A stretch of 64,000 nt of DNA from Apis mellifera (Eukaryota; Arthropoda; Insecta; Hymenoptera; Apidae). The stretch covers positions 6,977,032 through 7,041,031 of the forward strand of contig NC_037649.1 of the NCBI RefSeq assembly GCF_003254395.2, written 5' to 3'. The position numbers and the translations under genes are program-made. Below the pieces are notes generated by a model that saw nothing but the letters and a program-made list of their open reading frames with translations, made no database searches and was not told where the DNA came from. Of this stretch, positions 22,442 through 36,100 are shown in pieces. The number at the start of each line of letters is the position of its first letter. Position 1 is the first letter of the stretch.

Positions 22442-25400
22442 TCACTTGCAACAATTGTGGAAAGACACGTTCTCTCTTCCCTCGCTGACTTCCTCGTCCA
22501 CTGTGTTCGCCAAAGGCCTGCCACGTGTTTCCGGCAATATCGAGCATAACAAACCAGCTATTAGCGCTAAACCACCGCAAAGCGTGGTCGGCCCCCACCA
22601 TACCACGGCTCCTAATAAATCAGCGACGTAAGGCGCAGCCACACTTCCAACATGGGACATCGCGGAATTGATACCGATCGCAGAATTCCTGCACACCTGT
22701 TCTCGAGAATCATTCAAAGATGGTTAAAAAAACATTAGAATTTAGAATTATCCGTGCTTCATCTGAAAATCTGTCCAAGGAATTAAGGTAAGGAATCGAT
22801 TAAAAATATTATGGAAATAAATATAAAATAAATAAAATTCTACGATATACGAAATTGAATATGAATTTCTATGAGATTTAAAAAATTATCGAAAAATTAT
22901 ATATACATATCAGATTCTGGAATATGAGTAGTAAAAAAACATTAATTAGAGTTATCCGTGCTTCATCTGAAAATCTGTGCAAGGAATTAGGTAAGGAATC
23001 GATCATGGATTAAAAATACCATGGAAATAAAATAAATAAAATTCTACGATATACGAAATTGAATTGAATATGAATTTCTATGAGATTTGAAAAATTATCG
23101 AAAATTCTGGAATATGAATGATAAAAAAACATTAATTAGAATTATCCTTTATTTGAAAATCTGTCCAAAGGATTAGGTAAGTCGATCATGAATTAAAAAT
23201 ACCATGGAAATAAGTATAAAATAAATAAAATTCTACGATATACAAAATTGAATATGAATTTCTATGGGATTTGAAAAATTATCGAAAAGATTATATATTC
23301 AAATTCTATGAGTAGTAAAAAAACATTAATTAGAGTTATCCTTCATCTGAAAATCTGTGCAAGGAATTAAGTAAGGAGTCGATCATGGATTAAAAATATC
23401 ATGGAAATAAAATAAATAAAATTCTACGATATACGAAATTGAATATGAATTTCTATGGGATTTGAAAAATTATCGAAAAGATTATATATACATATCACAG
23501 ATTCTGGAATATGAGTAGTAAAAAAACATTAATTAGAATTATCCTTCATCTGAAAATCTGTGCAAGGAATTAGGAGTCAATCATGGATTAAAAATACCAT
23601 GGAAATAAGTACAAAATAAATAAAATTCTATGGTATACGAAATTGAATTTCTATGGGATTTGAAAAAAATTATCAAAGAAATTATATTATACATATCAAA
23701 GATTAAATAGGAATAATAAATAAATTCTGGAAAAAGATGAGTTCAGTATCTGAAGGAATTATTACAAGGTAAGAAGTTAGAACCATTAGATTAGCGGAAA
23801 TATGAAATGAATTCCATGATGTAAAAGAATGAAGGTGCATTTACCGTGGGAAAAAGTTCTGAGCTGTATAAAATAACTATGCCATAAGCGGCTGAGGCGG
23901 TAAACCTTCCGATCAAAGATATCACCATAATCGCATCCGTTTCGCTGGTCGGTATGGCTAGAATGCACAATAAACATAGCGCCGCAACGATGTATAAAAT
24001 CTCACTTCCACGGCGTCGTCCTACTATCATTAGAATAGGAGTTGGTATCAAGTAAGCCGGTATTTCGGTTAGACCCATTACGAGCACGTAAATGTAACGA
24101 TTTGTTGAGAAATTGTTCACGTTTAACGCTGAAACGAATAACACATATCGTTGATCAATTTCCAAAAAGGAAAAAAAAAAATAGAACGAATACAATTACT
24201 TGATAAAAAAAAAATGCAATCAGAACTTTTGAAAAAGATAATTTTTCAAATTTTATCGTAGATAAAGCCTGATCTTTTTGTTTACCTAACGCATAATAAG
24301 TCAGAGACGCAGTCATCCAAGTAAAATTCGTGATAAGAATTCTCTTTCGTAATTCGCCGTTGCTGATTAGCACTTGAAATCCTTTGATATTTTTATGCAA
24401 TTTATCTTCGATGCTCTTCGTCGATGTCAATTTCGGATTAACATTCGTTATAACATTCGTATCTCTCAATTCCTGCTTTTGTATGGTCGACGATACCGTG
24501 GTCGTTCTTTCAATTCGATTCACTTTAGACGCCTTATCGATCAACATCTTCGCCTCCTTTCGACGATTGTGCGCTATCAGCCATCTCGGAGATTCCGGCA
24601 TAAACCTAAAAATAAAATTATCTTTATATTCATTACGATAAATTTCACCAAGAATTGGGCTATCGATTTAATAGTAGCAGAATATTACTAATCAATTCAA
24701 TTCAATCTTTCAAAGAAGAATTCTTTCTCGACAACAACTTACTTTTGACAACGAATGATTTTAACACATTACGTAATTATGTATACTTACCATAGATGTA
24801 TTAATAGAAGCAGAGCAGGCAAAGATATCGCTAATTGAATGTGTCTCCATTCGCGTAACAAATAAGCTATACCCGACACGATCACTATTCCTGTAGCGTA
24901 TCCAGTATTGTAAGCGATCCCCATCCACCTTCTATGTTTTTCGCTCGCTACCTCTGTAACTGTACAATATAAACAATTGAAAATTATACACTGATCGTAG
25001 GAAAATATAATCTCGAATAATTGTTATTTAGGTTGAAGATTTTACTAAAATATTTTTTGAAATAAAATATCTTAAAATAAATCTTTTTCGCGTTAATGTA
25101 AATTGTTCTCTTTTTCCTTTTTATTAACGCTAAACCGCTACGTACGTCACACACAGCTTCGTTAACACGCGCGTGCAACTTACGTGTCGTGAAAGACGAG
25201 TACTGTATAGCAGCGTGGCTGGCACCATTAATTAGCCTCGAGATTATAAAAGCCCAGTACCAGGGTACAACAGCACCGGCTGGACCCGACGTGATCAACA
25301 TTATTATACCAACGGCGTAACATATCTTGCGACCGTACTTATCGGCCACAATCCCGAAAAAAGCACTGCCCAATAATTTTCCAAGGGACAAAGCCATGTG

Positions 25401-26724
25401 AGTGCTCGAACGATCGGCTGTTTTCTCGCACACCAGATCCCACTAAAAATCATTTATTAATAAAATCGGTATTAAATTCAATCCGATGATTATTGACAAT
25501 TTTTTTTTTTTTTAAAAAAGGATTCAATTTCAAGAGGACGCAAATACATGGTAAAAGAAATTTTGTACCTTTCGAGTTTTACATCTATAAAATTAATGGC
25601 GAATGCTGTAGATGTCGTTGCAATATTCGAGAGTCGAAAAAGGAGAGGAATTTCTGACGAGAGTGAAAATAGTTCAGGAGGGAAAAAGAAAAGAATATAA
25701 AAGGGGAGGAAGAGAATTAAAAAATTTTATTTTTCTCCCTTTAAATTATGGAGAATATCTTGATACGGGGAACACACTTATTACAGGAATTTCTGACGAG
25801 TAGTTCAGGAGGAAAATAGAATGAGAAAGAAAAGAATATAAAAGGGGAGGAAGAGAATTAAAAAATTTTATTTTTCTCCCTTTAAATTATGGAGAATATC
25901 TTGATACGGGGAACGCACTTATTATAGTAAACTTAATTTATATAATACATAAACTTATAATTTAATATCTACAATCCAGTTTAATTAATTAAAAATTAAA
26001 GGTCAATATAATTAAATGAATTATACAAAATTTACACTGAACTGCAGATGTGCGTTGTCATCGCTTTCCACAGACTATCATTGATGAAATATATTTGATA
26101 TATTTAAAATTGAAATATCACGTCGATCCAATACTCACATCTTGAACTAGAGAAGTTCCATCGATATCGTTTGCGAAGCTCCTCGATTGACAAGGGATCG
26201 ACTCGGGTAGGGTGTGAGAAATTTTGTACTCCAAAGCTTCCTCGTATCCGATATGCGCGAAATAATCGTAATCGTAATTATACATGGTGCACGAATCGGA
26301 CGAAGAGATATTTCTTATTTCTTCATCTGTCCAATTTGCAGCGGTCAAACTTGGTATTGCGCACCAATGCGTGGGAACCTATAGAGAAATAATATATTTC
26401 ATCTATTTATAATACGATTGTACACAGATTTATCTATCGAATTTTTAATTGAAATATTTCTTATTTTAATTTTGAAACAAAAGTTTATCCAGATTCTATG
26501 GAAATATCAAATGTACCATTCATCGATAAACGAGTTAATCTTACTTCTGCAATAAAGATATAGGACATAGAGTGCATTCCATTGAATATAGTCGGCGTGA
26601 GCGTAAAAATAAATATTATCCATAGAAAGTTGGATCCGCAGCCCAATTTGTCGAGCGCCTCCAAAAGAGGATCCGTGGATTTCGTTCTTTCTATATTTTC
26701 TTTCTTATCTTGATCGGTTATCAT
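22442..26724 (-). CDS. SLC22-like organic ion transporter (major facilitator)
   Basis: Plasma-membrane transporter of organic ions; substrate unknown. Seven exons: 26545-26724, 26139-26378, 25184-25442, 24791-24959, 24286-24605, 23845-24128 and 22442-22696, giving 568 aa, the usual size for SLC22. Visible hallmarks: first helix near 33-55; a large Cys-containing outer loop at about 60-140; the loop end WDLVCEKT typical of organic cation transporters; the DKYGRK motif between helices 2 and 3; PESPRWL at 286-292; a long central cytoplasmic loop rich in Lys and Thr; YYALALNVNN at the start of helix 7; GRRRG between helices 8 and 9; SSELFPT before helix 11; and a C-terminal PETRGRPL. The start is the ATG at 26722-26724, with an acidic and basic N terminus (MITDQDKKENIERTKS) like relatives. 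Intron 6 carries a tandem array and intron 2 a duplicated block. Confidence 0.93.
22724..23730. repeat. Tandem array, five ~200-bp copies, inside a transporter intron
   Basis: Copies begin near 22724, 22931, 23121, 23314 and 23518 with GTAAAAAAACATTAATTAGA or close variants. Shared blocks are ATCTGTGCAAGGAATTAGG, AAATAAATAAAATTCTACG and TTGAATATGAATTTCTATG. The array fills most of the 1.15-kb last intron of the SLC22-like gene. Its unit length is close to that of the 264-1222 array, but the sequences are unrelated by eye. Confidence 0.9.
25646..25927. repeat. Tandem duplication, ~139-bp unit
   Basis: Two near-identical blocks begin at 25646 and 25785 with AGGAATTTCTGACGAG and end with GGGGAACACACTTATTA or GGGGAACGCACTTATTA. 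It lies in intron 2 of the SLC22-like gene. Copy 2 differs mainly near its start and by one base near the end. Confidence 0.88.
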
Positions 26725-28930
26725 GTTTATTCTTTTTCTTTTCTCTCTGTCGAAATCGAAATAAATCGATTTTCAAATTATTTGGGACGAAGATTAAATT
26801 AAATTTTGATTTTATTTCTTAATCTTTCATTTCTTAATCTCAAGAGAGATCTTTAATCAATCAGGAATCATTCATATTTCGTCGTATACAAGTTTACAAA
26901 TTTTATCACCAATATTTTCACTTACTACACGTTACTATGTTATCATCGTTCAATTACTTTTCACTTAACAAATAAATTTGAAAATAATCCGATCACGTCA
27001 CTCCAAAATCACTCCAAAAATTTACACTTTTCCTTAACGTTCACCTATTTCACGATTGATCAATTGTATCATTAACAACGATTTCCACTACATCGTTCAA
27101 CGTTCCATATGTCGAAGGACTCTGAACGTGTACGAGCGACTGAACGATCGACAGTCGTTTCCTCCACCACGTATCTAGATAAGCATACTGGTCAGGTAAA
27201 GTCGTAGAATAGAAATTACGCATATTGATTGCAATAATTATATAGTACGATAATGATAATCGGGTTGATTCACTCAGTGTCAGTGTCCTCGATTCTTAAA
27301 GAGAGCATTGTCACAATTCCATCGATTCAAGAATCTTACTCACGATTCCATATCAAAGATTAATTAATAAATGGAAATTTTATATAAATATTTATCGTAC
27401 ACTTGTTTATCTTGACTTTTTTATTTAGAAAGATTCATTTCATTAGATTTTTTTCTCGACAGGTTTCCACATTCGCGTTTATTAAACCGTTTATAAACCT
27501 GTTTATAACTCGTTAAAAAAAGAATGAATTAACATATATTTGTAATTTTTACATTCCTATCTGTATAATTACTCTCAAAAATATTTGAACACTTTGAATC
27601 AAAATTAATAAATTTTTTAATAACTTTGAACGAAGCAAAATGAATGCAAAAAAGAAAAACAGTAACAATTATAAAAAAAACTTACAAAAACTTGTTATCA
27701 TAAATAATTTTTTATCTTAGATATACAACCTATAATAAAACAAACTTTTGAAGCTGTATATAAACCGCCATTAAGAAATTATTTCTGTAATTATTTCTAA
27801 AAAAAAAAAAAAAGAAAAAAAATATTGATAAAAGCAATGTCGTAAAGAAAACAGGTGGCAACATATTTTTGAGTTGACGACAACATCGTTATTCGATTTG
27901 TCGAAAACGAGATAATATGAAATAGTAGATACGTTACTGAGATGAACAGATTCACCGGATGCATTTACTTACAACTTATCAGACGAGAAAGCTTATTACA
28001 ATGATACGAGTTATGCGATCAAATTTATGCGATTAACGTAGGCGTATGCGATTTACAACACAGTTACTACGCCAGAGAAGGAGAGGGGGAATATTTAATT
28101 GTGTACATTTCACAGCCACAGTTGGTTAATTTTAACGATTTGTCTTATCTTGCTATCGAGAATTATAAAATTCATCTTGAGATCTATCTTGTCATCAATT
28201 TCAAAAGAATTATTTCTTTTTTTTAAAACGAACCAAACGTACTTCAATTATTATACAAAAATTATTTATCCTAAAATTAAATTTTCCATCTTTTGTATAA
28301 ATTATTGGATATCACGCCACATGTTGAATATTTATTATATCGATAAATTTCCATGGTAATTTGTAATACAAGAAATATGCACATTGTTTACTTTCATTAT
28401 TTATCTATAAATAATACAATCGATAGCATGTATCTATGATTCGATATCCTTGAGATTAATTTCGCGTCACCGTTCTCCAATCACGTTAAGTGAGAAAAGT
28501 TTAGAATTTCATTGTTACGAGATGCGATTCCAAATAGGCTTAGATGAATCGACGGTACTTATGATTACGATCGTCTTCGACTTTATCTTTTTTATTAAAC
28601 AATTAATAATAGACTGCACAATGTTACACATCGTTATCATCACGCACTCTCGAACACTTTTTTCTTCCCACTTGTCATATTTTTCGACGCGAGATAACTG
28701 ATAAAATTATAATAAATTATCTTCCAACGTATTTAATTCTTTGTAGCAATTAACTATGCGTGGAGCTAATCATAACGCTATTCGCTGAGAATCGTTATCA
28801 CAATTTTACCCTCGACAGGTAAAAAAATAAATTTTTTCACGCTCTCCTATTTCCTACTTACTACTAAATAATTATTCATTCGAGGAAACGGAAATCGCTT
28901 TGCTTTATATAATAATAAAAGGAAATCAGA
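26725..28930. other. Intergenic between SLC22-like and carboxylase genes
   Basis: Expected to hold the promoter and 5'UTR of the transporter (above 26724) and the 3'UTR of the carboxylase (below 28931). No further exon with convincing splice sites or coding bias was found. The open frames here are AT-rich and unlike any family. Confidence 0.4.
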
Positions 28931-31900
28931 TTAATTGCTTATTTGTACCCTTCGAACCATGGGCACGTCGTACACCAAGTAGAAAAATGCATTCGCAATG
29001 TGATGGAACGCTCTTATCCAAGCGTCGATTTTATAATTTATTTCCTTTGCGATTGGTAGAGCTTCTTTCGATTCTTCAATCACTGTTGTTCTGTAAAGAA
29101 GAAGAAAGAAAAATTAATCACGTATTTTTTAAATCTATATTGCAAACATTGTTTAACTAATTAGATTTAGAAGCATAATTTAATCTTTCCAAAGCAAAGA
29201 AAATATTTGAAGAATTTAACAAAGATTATATTTAACAAATTGTCTATTTTTAGAAATTTATAAAATTGTGAAATACCCATTAATTCCTGATTGCTGTTTG
29301 TTCCGATTTGTACAGGTGTACATGTAGCAAGCTGGATAAGCGCTAACAGTTTTCACTTTGTGAAATTGTCCCGTTTCAATCGGAATCGATGATCCCTTCG
29401 CTACCATGATGTCGTGTTCCCGTCTCTCGTCGCTGTACGTCACTTCACCTTCGAGTACCGTCAACGTGACGTTGGTGAAGTTTTTGGTGATGTAATTATC
29501 CAGATGCATGCCTGGAAAATCGGCAACGAAGAGGACGTCCGTGTCGTTGGACCAAGTGTAAATTTGTTGCTGAATTTCTTCCAGCTTGTATCTAAAATAA
29601 TAGAATTGCAACGATAATAATTGAAAATTAGATATATATATGGATCAAATAATTAATTTCTCGAGAGAATATTTTTTTCATATTATAATTTTAATTTTAA
29701 TAATTATTCTCATTTTAGAATTAAGAATTATATCGTGAAAAATAATGATGATAAGATTTATCACAGTTTATTATAGCCATTTTGTAAGGAATCGATGAAA
29801 TATAATCATTAAACGAAACGAATTACGTCCATTATCCATACCTGTAGGAATTATACTGGGAAAGTAGTGGCATTAAAAACGAGATGGGCTTAAAAGGATG
29901 CCAATCTACCGTTAACATATCAACATTTGGATTAAACATTCTCTGTTGGAATCTTCCGTTTAACGAGCACCACACGTCGATATAGATACTCAAATTCGTC
30001 GACAATCGCGACCATTTTGGCCTTTTATCGCGTTGGAAGTTATTCTCGAAAAATTGCCTCTCCTGCTTAATCAAGTTTTCCTGCAAAATATTAAATTATT
30101 CTCCGTTATAACAGATAATTAATGAAATTTCATGGTACATAGTCTTCTTAAATTCTAAAGATTTCATTGGATTTAATAAAAGAAAAGAAAAGAGAAAAAT
30201 CTCTTTCTTAAAAAATAAAATTGCTTAATTCTACGATACGAATTTTAATAATTTTGATAACGATAATTATTTACTTCTAAAATTTTAAAATAATTATTCC
30301 AATTTATTTTCAAAAATCTAAAAATTCCATTGGATTGGTAAATAAAAAAAAAGAAATCTCCGATTTCTTAATTCTATTACTTAATTCAATGACACGTGTT
30401 TATTGATAAAGATAACACTTACTTTCAAACAAGAGGCGTATTGCACGAGCATGTCACCGTGTTTCTCCCACCTATTACTCTGTACCCAAGCTGTGGGATC
30501 CAAATAACGATCCTCGTTACTCGCGTTGTCGTGAACTTTAACCACTACGAGTACAGTGTCCCAAACGTGGACCATCATATCCCAAGAGTATCCGTACATT
30601 CCCGGTACCCAATTGTTGTAACCCTGATAATAAGAAGAAGAAAAAAGAAAGAAACGAATGGATTAAAAAATAAAAGAAAAGAGAAAGATAAGAGATAAAC
30701 GATTGGCGTAATCAGGAACTTATTATTAGTGTACCTTCGTGATAAAATGAGAGTATGGTAAGAAAAACTGCAAGAATACATGGAATAGTAACAGAGAAAC
30801 TACGAACTTTTGCTTCCTCGTCACTTTTGCCGATTTTCCTCGATTCATTCTCTTCGTGTGTTTTTTACAATTAATTGTAGAGTTTATCGAATCTGTACCT
30901 TCTCGATTTCCATTATCGATCATCGATGGCCCGTTTCCATTTAGATTATCGTGCCAATCTTTCGGCAGATCTATCGTGCCTTTATCACAGATCTTTATAT
31001 CCTGAATTTTCGCAGAAAATGAAAAGTAAGAGTTACGTTTGAGGAAAGAGCCGAGGCTTCGGGGCCAATTCGGTTTGCAAAAGAGCGGCATTGTCGCAAG
31101 GCACACGTATGGAAACATTCCTGGGGATAAACACTGAAATTAATATAATACTCGTAACGGTATGAATATTTTTGCTTTGAGGGAGTACGTGATGAGAATC
31201 ATGAACCAGAATGCTTACCAATGCTAAATAACCTAGAGTTCATTAAGTGGAAAGCGGTACAAAATACCATTGCAGGGATACGAGTTTTATCGAACAGCAT
31301 CCAAAATCCAACGGTAAGGTCAAAGATAAATCCAAACCAGTGAACTATGAAAAAATCAGTTTGCTCGGTGGTCAAGAATAATCTGAAATGGTGCAATAAT
31401 TTATCGACTATAAAAGTTCAATATTTCTGATAAGGTACAATTGGAGACTAAATATAATAAAAAAGAAAAAACCGTAAATGACAAAAATGTATCGTACACT
31501 CTGTCCTATTAATAATTCTATATATTCTTATATCGTTAAGCGTTTCAATTTTACTTTTCACTTATACACTTCACTTCAAAATGTCCAGCCTTCTATTCTT
31601 CAATATTCTTTGATTAAAACCTACCTAAACGGGGTGAAGACCCAATGCCTTGACAAATTTGCCATGGCGTATCCAGATAACCATTCCACACCGGATTTCT
31701 TCAGTCCAGCTAAAAAGTACAGCGCGAAAAATTGGAACTTCAAAATGAAGTAGTTCCACAACGGTACGGTATTGTCACTTCTTTTCGTTTCAGTGGCATC
31801 CAACGCGCTGGAAAAATTAAAAAAATATTCCCTCTAAATTAAGGATAAAATTTTTTCCATCTCTTCAATCATAGATACCATAATAATGCTACTCTAATTA

Positions 31901-32552
31901 ATTTCACAACTCACAAGTATTTGTCAGCCCCCGTGCCCCACAAGAGGATCACAATGATACCATATAGGTACGTATGATTGTTCCAATAGCTCTTGTCCAA
32001 CAGGAAGATGTACCAATAAGGAATCAGGAAACAGGCGCAAGCTATTTTGAACCTCGAGCCGAGCATGATTCCGAAAGCGCCTATCCACATTATCGCGTAA
32101 ATTGTTATCATCCATGGCAACGGCAACGGTTTCATCCCGTGAATCAAAGGGAAGTGACACTCCATAGGATCTCCCCACTTTATATCGACGTCGCCCAATC
32201 CTCGTTCCTCCACCACGTCCAACACCATGCACAATCCTGTGGACGATTTTATTCTTATTCCCGTGGTCATTTCATTCTTTGCCGATAAATAAATTTAATT
32301 TATCTTTAAATCGAATCGAAAATTACCAAAGAGTGCTCGAACGACTCCTAAGCTAGCTGGATCAGCGGGTCGATACAAGAGCGCAACGAATCTCTCGAAA
32401 GACGAGAGATCGGCCAATTTAAATCCGCACAGCTCCTCGAATCTATTCCCGACCTCACGTAATACAGCTCGATACCTTCCTTCATCCTCTTTATCACTTT
32501 CTTCTGATGGGCAAACTCGAGCATTTGCCAACTGTCTACTTTTCCTCCACAT
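28931..32552 (-). CDS. GGCX: Vitamin K-dependent gamma-glutamyl carboxylase
   Basis: Integral ER enzyme that converts Glu to gamma-carboxy-Glu using reduced vitamin K, CO2 and O2. Nine coding exons: 32327-32552, 31915-32236, 31625-31807, 31219-31382, 30735-31120, 30423-30623, 29842-30080, 29277-29591 and 28931-29090; 731 aa, all junctions in phase, close to the vertebrate 758. Several transmembrane helices occupy the N-terminal half. The block LAGLKKSGVEW at about 215-225 contains the Lys pair equivalent to human Lys217/218, where Lys218 is the catalytic base. It is followed by SRHWVFTPF and a conserved HLMNSRLFSIGMFP. The lumenal C-terminal half is hydrophilic, with NLSIYIDVWCSLNGRFQQR and HKVKTVSAYPACYMY. 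The start is the first ATG of its exon (MWRKSRQ). An untranslated exon lies upstream at 32966 and above. Substrates in insects are unclear. Confidence 0.95.
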
Positions 32553-32965
32553 AACTAGCGAATCGTCCAACCGCTAAAAAAAGAAACAACAACGCAGATT
32601 ATCCTACTTAAACAACGTAGATAACTTCTGGGATATCGTCAATATATCGCTTCTTCTCTCTTTGCTCGTTCCATTAGGTCGTCGTGATCGACTGAAAGAG
32701 TAAAAGAATAAAAAAAAAAAACCAATATCGATAAATTCTCCAATATCGATATCGATTGAAACGTAACGTTGTATGAACGTTATCTGGACACTCGAAATTT
32801 TACTTTTGAACTTTCGAAAAAAAGGCGAACGATAAAAGAGTGGAACGAGAGAGAGAGAGAGAAAGAGAGATTGGAACGCTGTTTCAAAGTGGTGAATTGT
32901 AATAAATCGAAGAACAAAACGAAACGAAGGCGAAGTTCGATCTAAATCGTCCGGATTCGACTTAC

Positions 32966-33060
32966 CAAGTGTTTAACGGCGTGTATTCGTGAGCGAGAGT
33001 ATGAAACCGGTCCGATGCCGATGTATCGAAGGTTGCTGGACTTCTGCGAGTCGCGGTTGC
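32966..33060 (-). other. GGCX: Probable 5'UTR exon of the carboxylase gene
   Basis: A strong donor (CACTTG followed by GTAAGT) ends this exon at 32966, and an acceptor TTTTTAG precedes the start-codon exon at 32573. The segment has no ATG on the minus strand. The upstream end is a guess; the sequence becomes GC-rich to about 33150. Confidence 0.6.
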
Positions 33061-33114
33061 AGGACTAGTCCGCAGAAGAAGAAATTCCGGAGGCTGAGAG
33101 AGAGCAGGAGCACC

Positions 33115-33127
33115 GTCGCCAGGCAAC
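33115..33127 (-). promoter_or_regulatory. X-box-like motif near the carboxylase promoter
   Basis: Reading the minus strand, GTTGCCTGGCGAC is 11 of 12 bases palindromic around one central base and matches the RFX-binding X-box consensus. It sits about 150 bp above the untranslated exon's donor, in the likely promoter. Binding is not shown. Confidence 0.35.
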
Positions 33128-33129
33128 GT

Positions 33130-36100
33130 GCTCGATTATTGACCCGCGCCCGCGCAATAATAATATATTATCGTGTATTCTTGCACGCTCAGGTTCATCG
33201 ATGTACGTCGTTTATCGGTCGATATTCAAAAAATATAATGTCTTCGTGGCGGTATTTTACAGGCCAGGAGGAAAATTTGAAAATAGAAAATTGAGATAAA
33301 CTGCACCACGGCCAAATATTATTATTATTTGGACACGTATCGTTTATCATATGTTGAAGACGTAAGATTTCTTTTTTCCTTTTCGTTCGATTTTATGTTT
33401 TTTACGTATTTCTTAACTTGACTCACTCAGAGTAGATGAATAAAAAATTTTAAAATGACGTTAGGATATATTTGAAATCCTATGCATCGTTGGAAGAAAT
33501 AAAAATATTTGTTATTATTTATATATTTTGAGATTTAAGGATAGAATTTTACATTTTCGATATAAAACTTGTGGAAAATTTCGAGGGATATTAATTTTTA
33601 CAACAAATATTTTACAATTGAAACGTTAACCGTTGTTGTACGTTGCGCGATTCTGTTTAAAAATAAATTATCGACGCCTGCTTATCTCCGCCATTGCCTG
33701 TATAATTATATAACAATGTCTGGAAAATTTATAAATATTTTTGATTTATTACCGATTATTAGAAACAATAGTGTACTTTCCACTTTTAACATTTGTTTTT
33801 TTATTGTCATTGCGATAAATATAAATATATCCAATAGCATACCTTGATCAATCTCATTATTCTTTGCATCTAGTCGAATATAAAGTACAATACTTTTAAA
33901 ATTATCGTAACTTGTGAATAATAGTCTTAGTCATCGATACAAGAAGGGTGCGAGGAAATTAAATATTCTTCACAGACAGGTCATTACACGAAGGATCCTT
34001 GCCTTTCATCAACAAGGTCCTGTGGGATGCAGGATAAATCTCCAAAATCATTAATTCTCATCACTTCCGCTACAATGCATCGTTTAACCCTTTCCTTTCA
34101 TCAAATCGATGAACACAACTTCCATTTCATCAACTTTTCCTCTTATTGTATTTAATATATCTAATATACATAATCTAATATACATATTCACGAGATATTA
34201 AATTTGCTTCTTCTGACTTGTTATCCGATGAATCGTTCCTTCAAATGTATTTTTTTTTTCAAATTTTGAACAATCAAAATTGTTCTCCGTATTCGAGTAT
34301 ATTATCTCTTGGAAATTAATGTAATTTTTCGAATAAATAGTTTCGAATAAAATATAGCAGTTAAAGGCTGTAGAGGAGGAATGATATAACGGTATAATTC
34401 GTATTAGAGAACAACGATTACGCAGTTTTTGAATGGCCGACCAAGTCTTTTCGATCTCGCAGCTGGGGTGTTTCTAATGAATGGACGTATATAACTTGGC
34501 GTTCGAAATCCCCAACGGCCGTTTTAAAGCCGTAAAACAAAGGGCTGATTTATTTCAGCACGCCCCTCAATCTGTCTCCGTGGACCACTTTTGATTAGTG
34601 CTGCCTCTTCAAGGTTCAAGCCTCTAAAACTGCCATCTCGTAATGGACTCTCGTTCCTTGAATAATCGCGATACTTTTTCTAAAATCAAACGTGGTTACA
34701 TTTTTACACCAGCTTTATTATACTTCCTATCCTATAAAAGTGTTAAATAAATAATTTTCTTTCGAAAAAAAAAAATTAACCACGAACCTTCCTCCATTAT
34801 TAAATTTCATTCTTGACGAAAATATCGTAACTCAATCTAAAAAAAAATTAAGACCAATTAAAAAATAAATGTTCGTCGAATTAATCTCTGTATCAAAATC
34901 TTTTAAAAGACGGGCAACGTAAGGAGAATCAAAGGAGGGCGAGAAAATTCGATATCGCGGGAGAACAATGCGGAACCGCGATTAATAGGGCCTGTAATCG
35001 GACGCCTGACACGCGTCCCAGCCCGATATATGCAAATTCGATCGGACACGGTTTTAGAAATTCGCCGCGGCCCTCCTCGTCCGCCAACAATGCGTGACTC
35101 CATCGACAATAGGAAATAATAAACCGTGATAAATAGCCGGGCAAATACGTACGACAATCGCGGATCTCCTCTTCCGTCCCTCGTTCCAATTTCCCTCTCT
35201 CCTTTTTTCTCATTTCCAGGTGGACTGATTCATATTCCCGAGCAAACACGTTAGGCAAATACACGCGCGGGGGTTGATGGGGTTCTTATGCGTGCCCGTG
35301 AGCAAATAACGGCGTTAATTTCCTCGCTCACGTGCCCCACCGCGTTTCGTTTTCCAATCGAGAACAACGATTGTACTTTTTCGAATCGTGTTTTCTCTTT
35401 GCGAGGTACATTCGATATATCATCTATGTCGTCGATACATTTTTATCTATCTTCTATCTCCTCTGCAGCACTTGGAAATCACGTACATTCGTGTAATTCT
35501 TCTTTCTAATTCTAATTATATTTCTTCTTGATCCTCGAAGAATTATATTTCATTTCATATAAACGTTATATATATATGGATATAATTGTTAAGAGATGAG
35601 ATTCTTCTTAAAGAGATTCGAGATCGTGCAAGATTTAAGAAGAAAAGGTAGTTTCTTATCGAAAAGTAGAAGGGAATAATAGAAGAGTTGGAGAGTTATA
35701 CATTTCATATGTATTTTCGTTACGGTATATATGTTATTCAAAGAAATTTGATCAAAGGTGTAATTCCAGCTGCATTACACGGGCGCATATTCGTGTGGAA
35801 AAAAGAGGAATCAAAAGAGGATGTAGACAGCTCTTTACGCATAAAAAGAACAATGGGGTGGACGTAGCACGTGCCTGATGTAATATCATATACCATATCG
35901 TACAATTTTTCTTTATGTAAAATTAAAGGAAAGAAAATATATTTGTGAGATAGAGATAGAAAAAGTTGGAAAAATCATAAAATGATCGAAAAGTGATTCC
36001 GTTTCCCCATAAAAAAATTCCATCAGTAACGATCTTTTTTCGCTGCAAGTCTAAACAACGCGAGGGAAGGGGACCCATGAAGTGGGCAGAGAGAAGAAGA

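Noticed and set aside
32989..33294. 101-codon plus-strand frame opposite the carboxylase 5' end
   Set aside because: Arg-rich, no domain, and it lies across the carboxylase promoter and untranslated exon.
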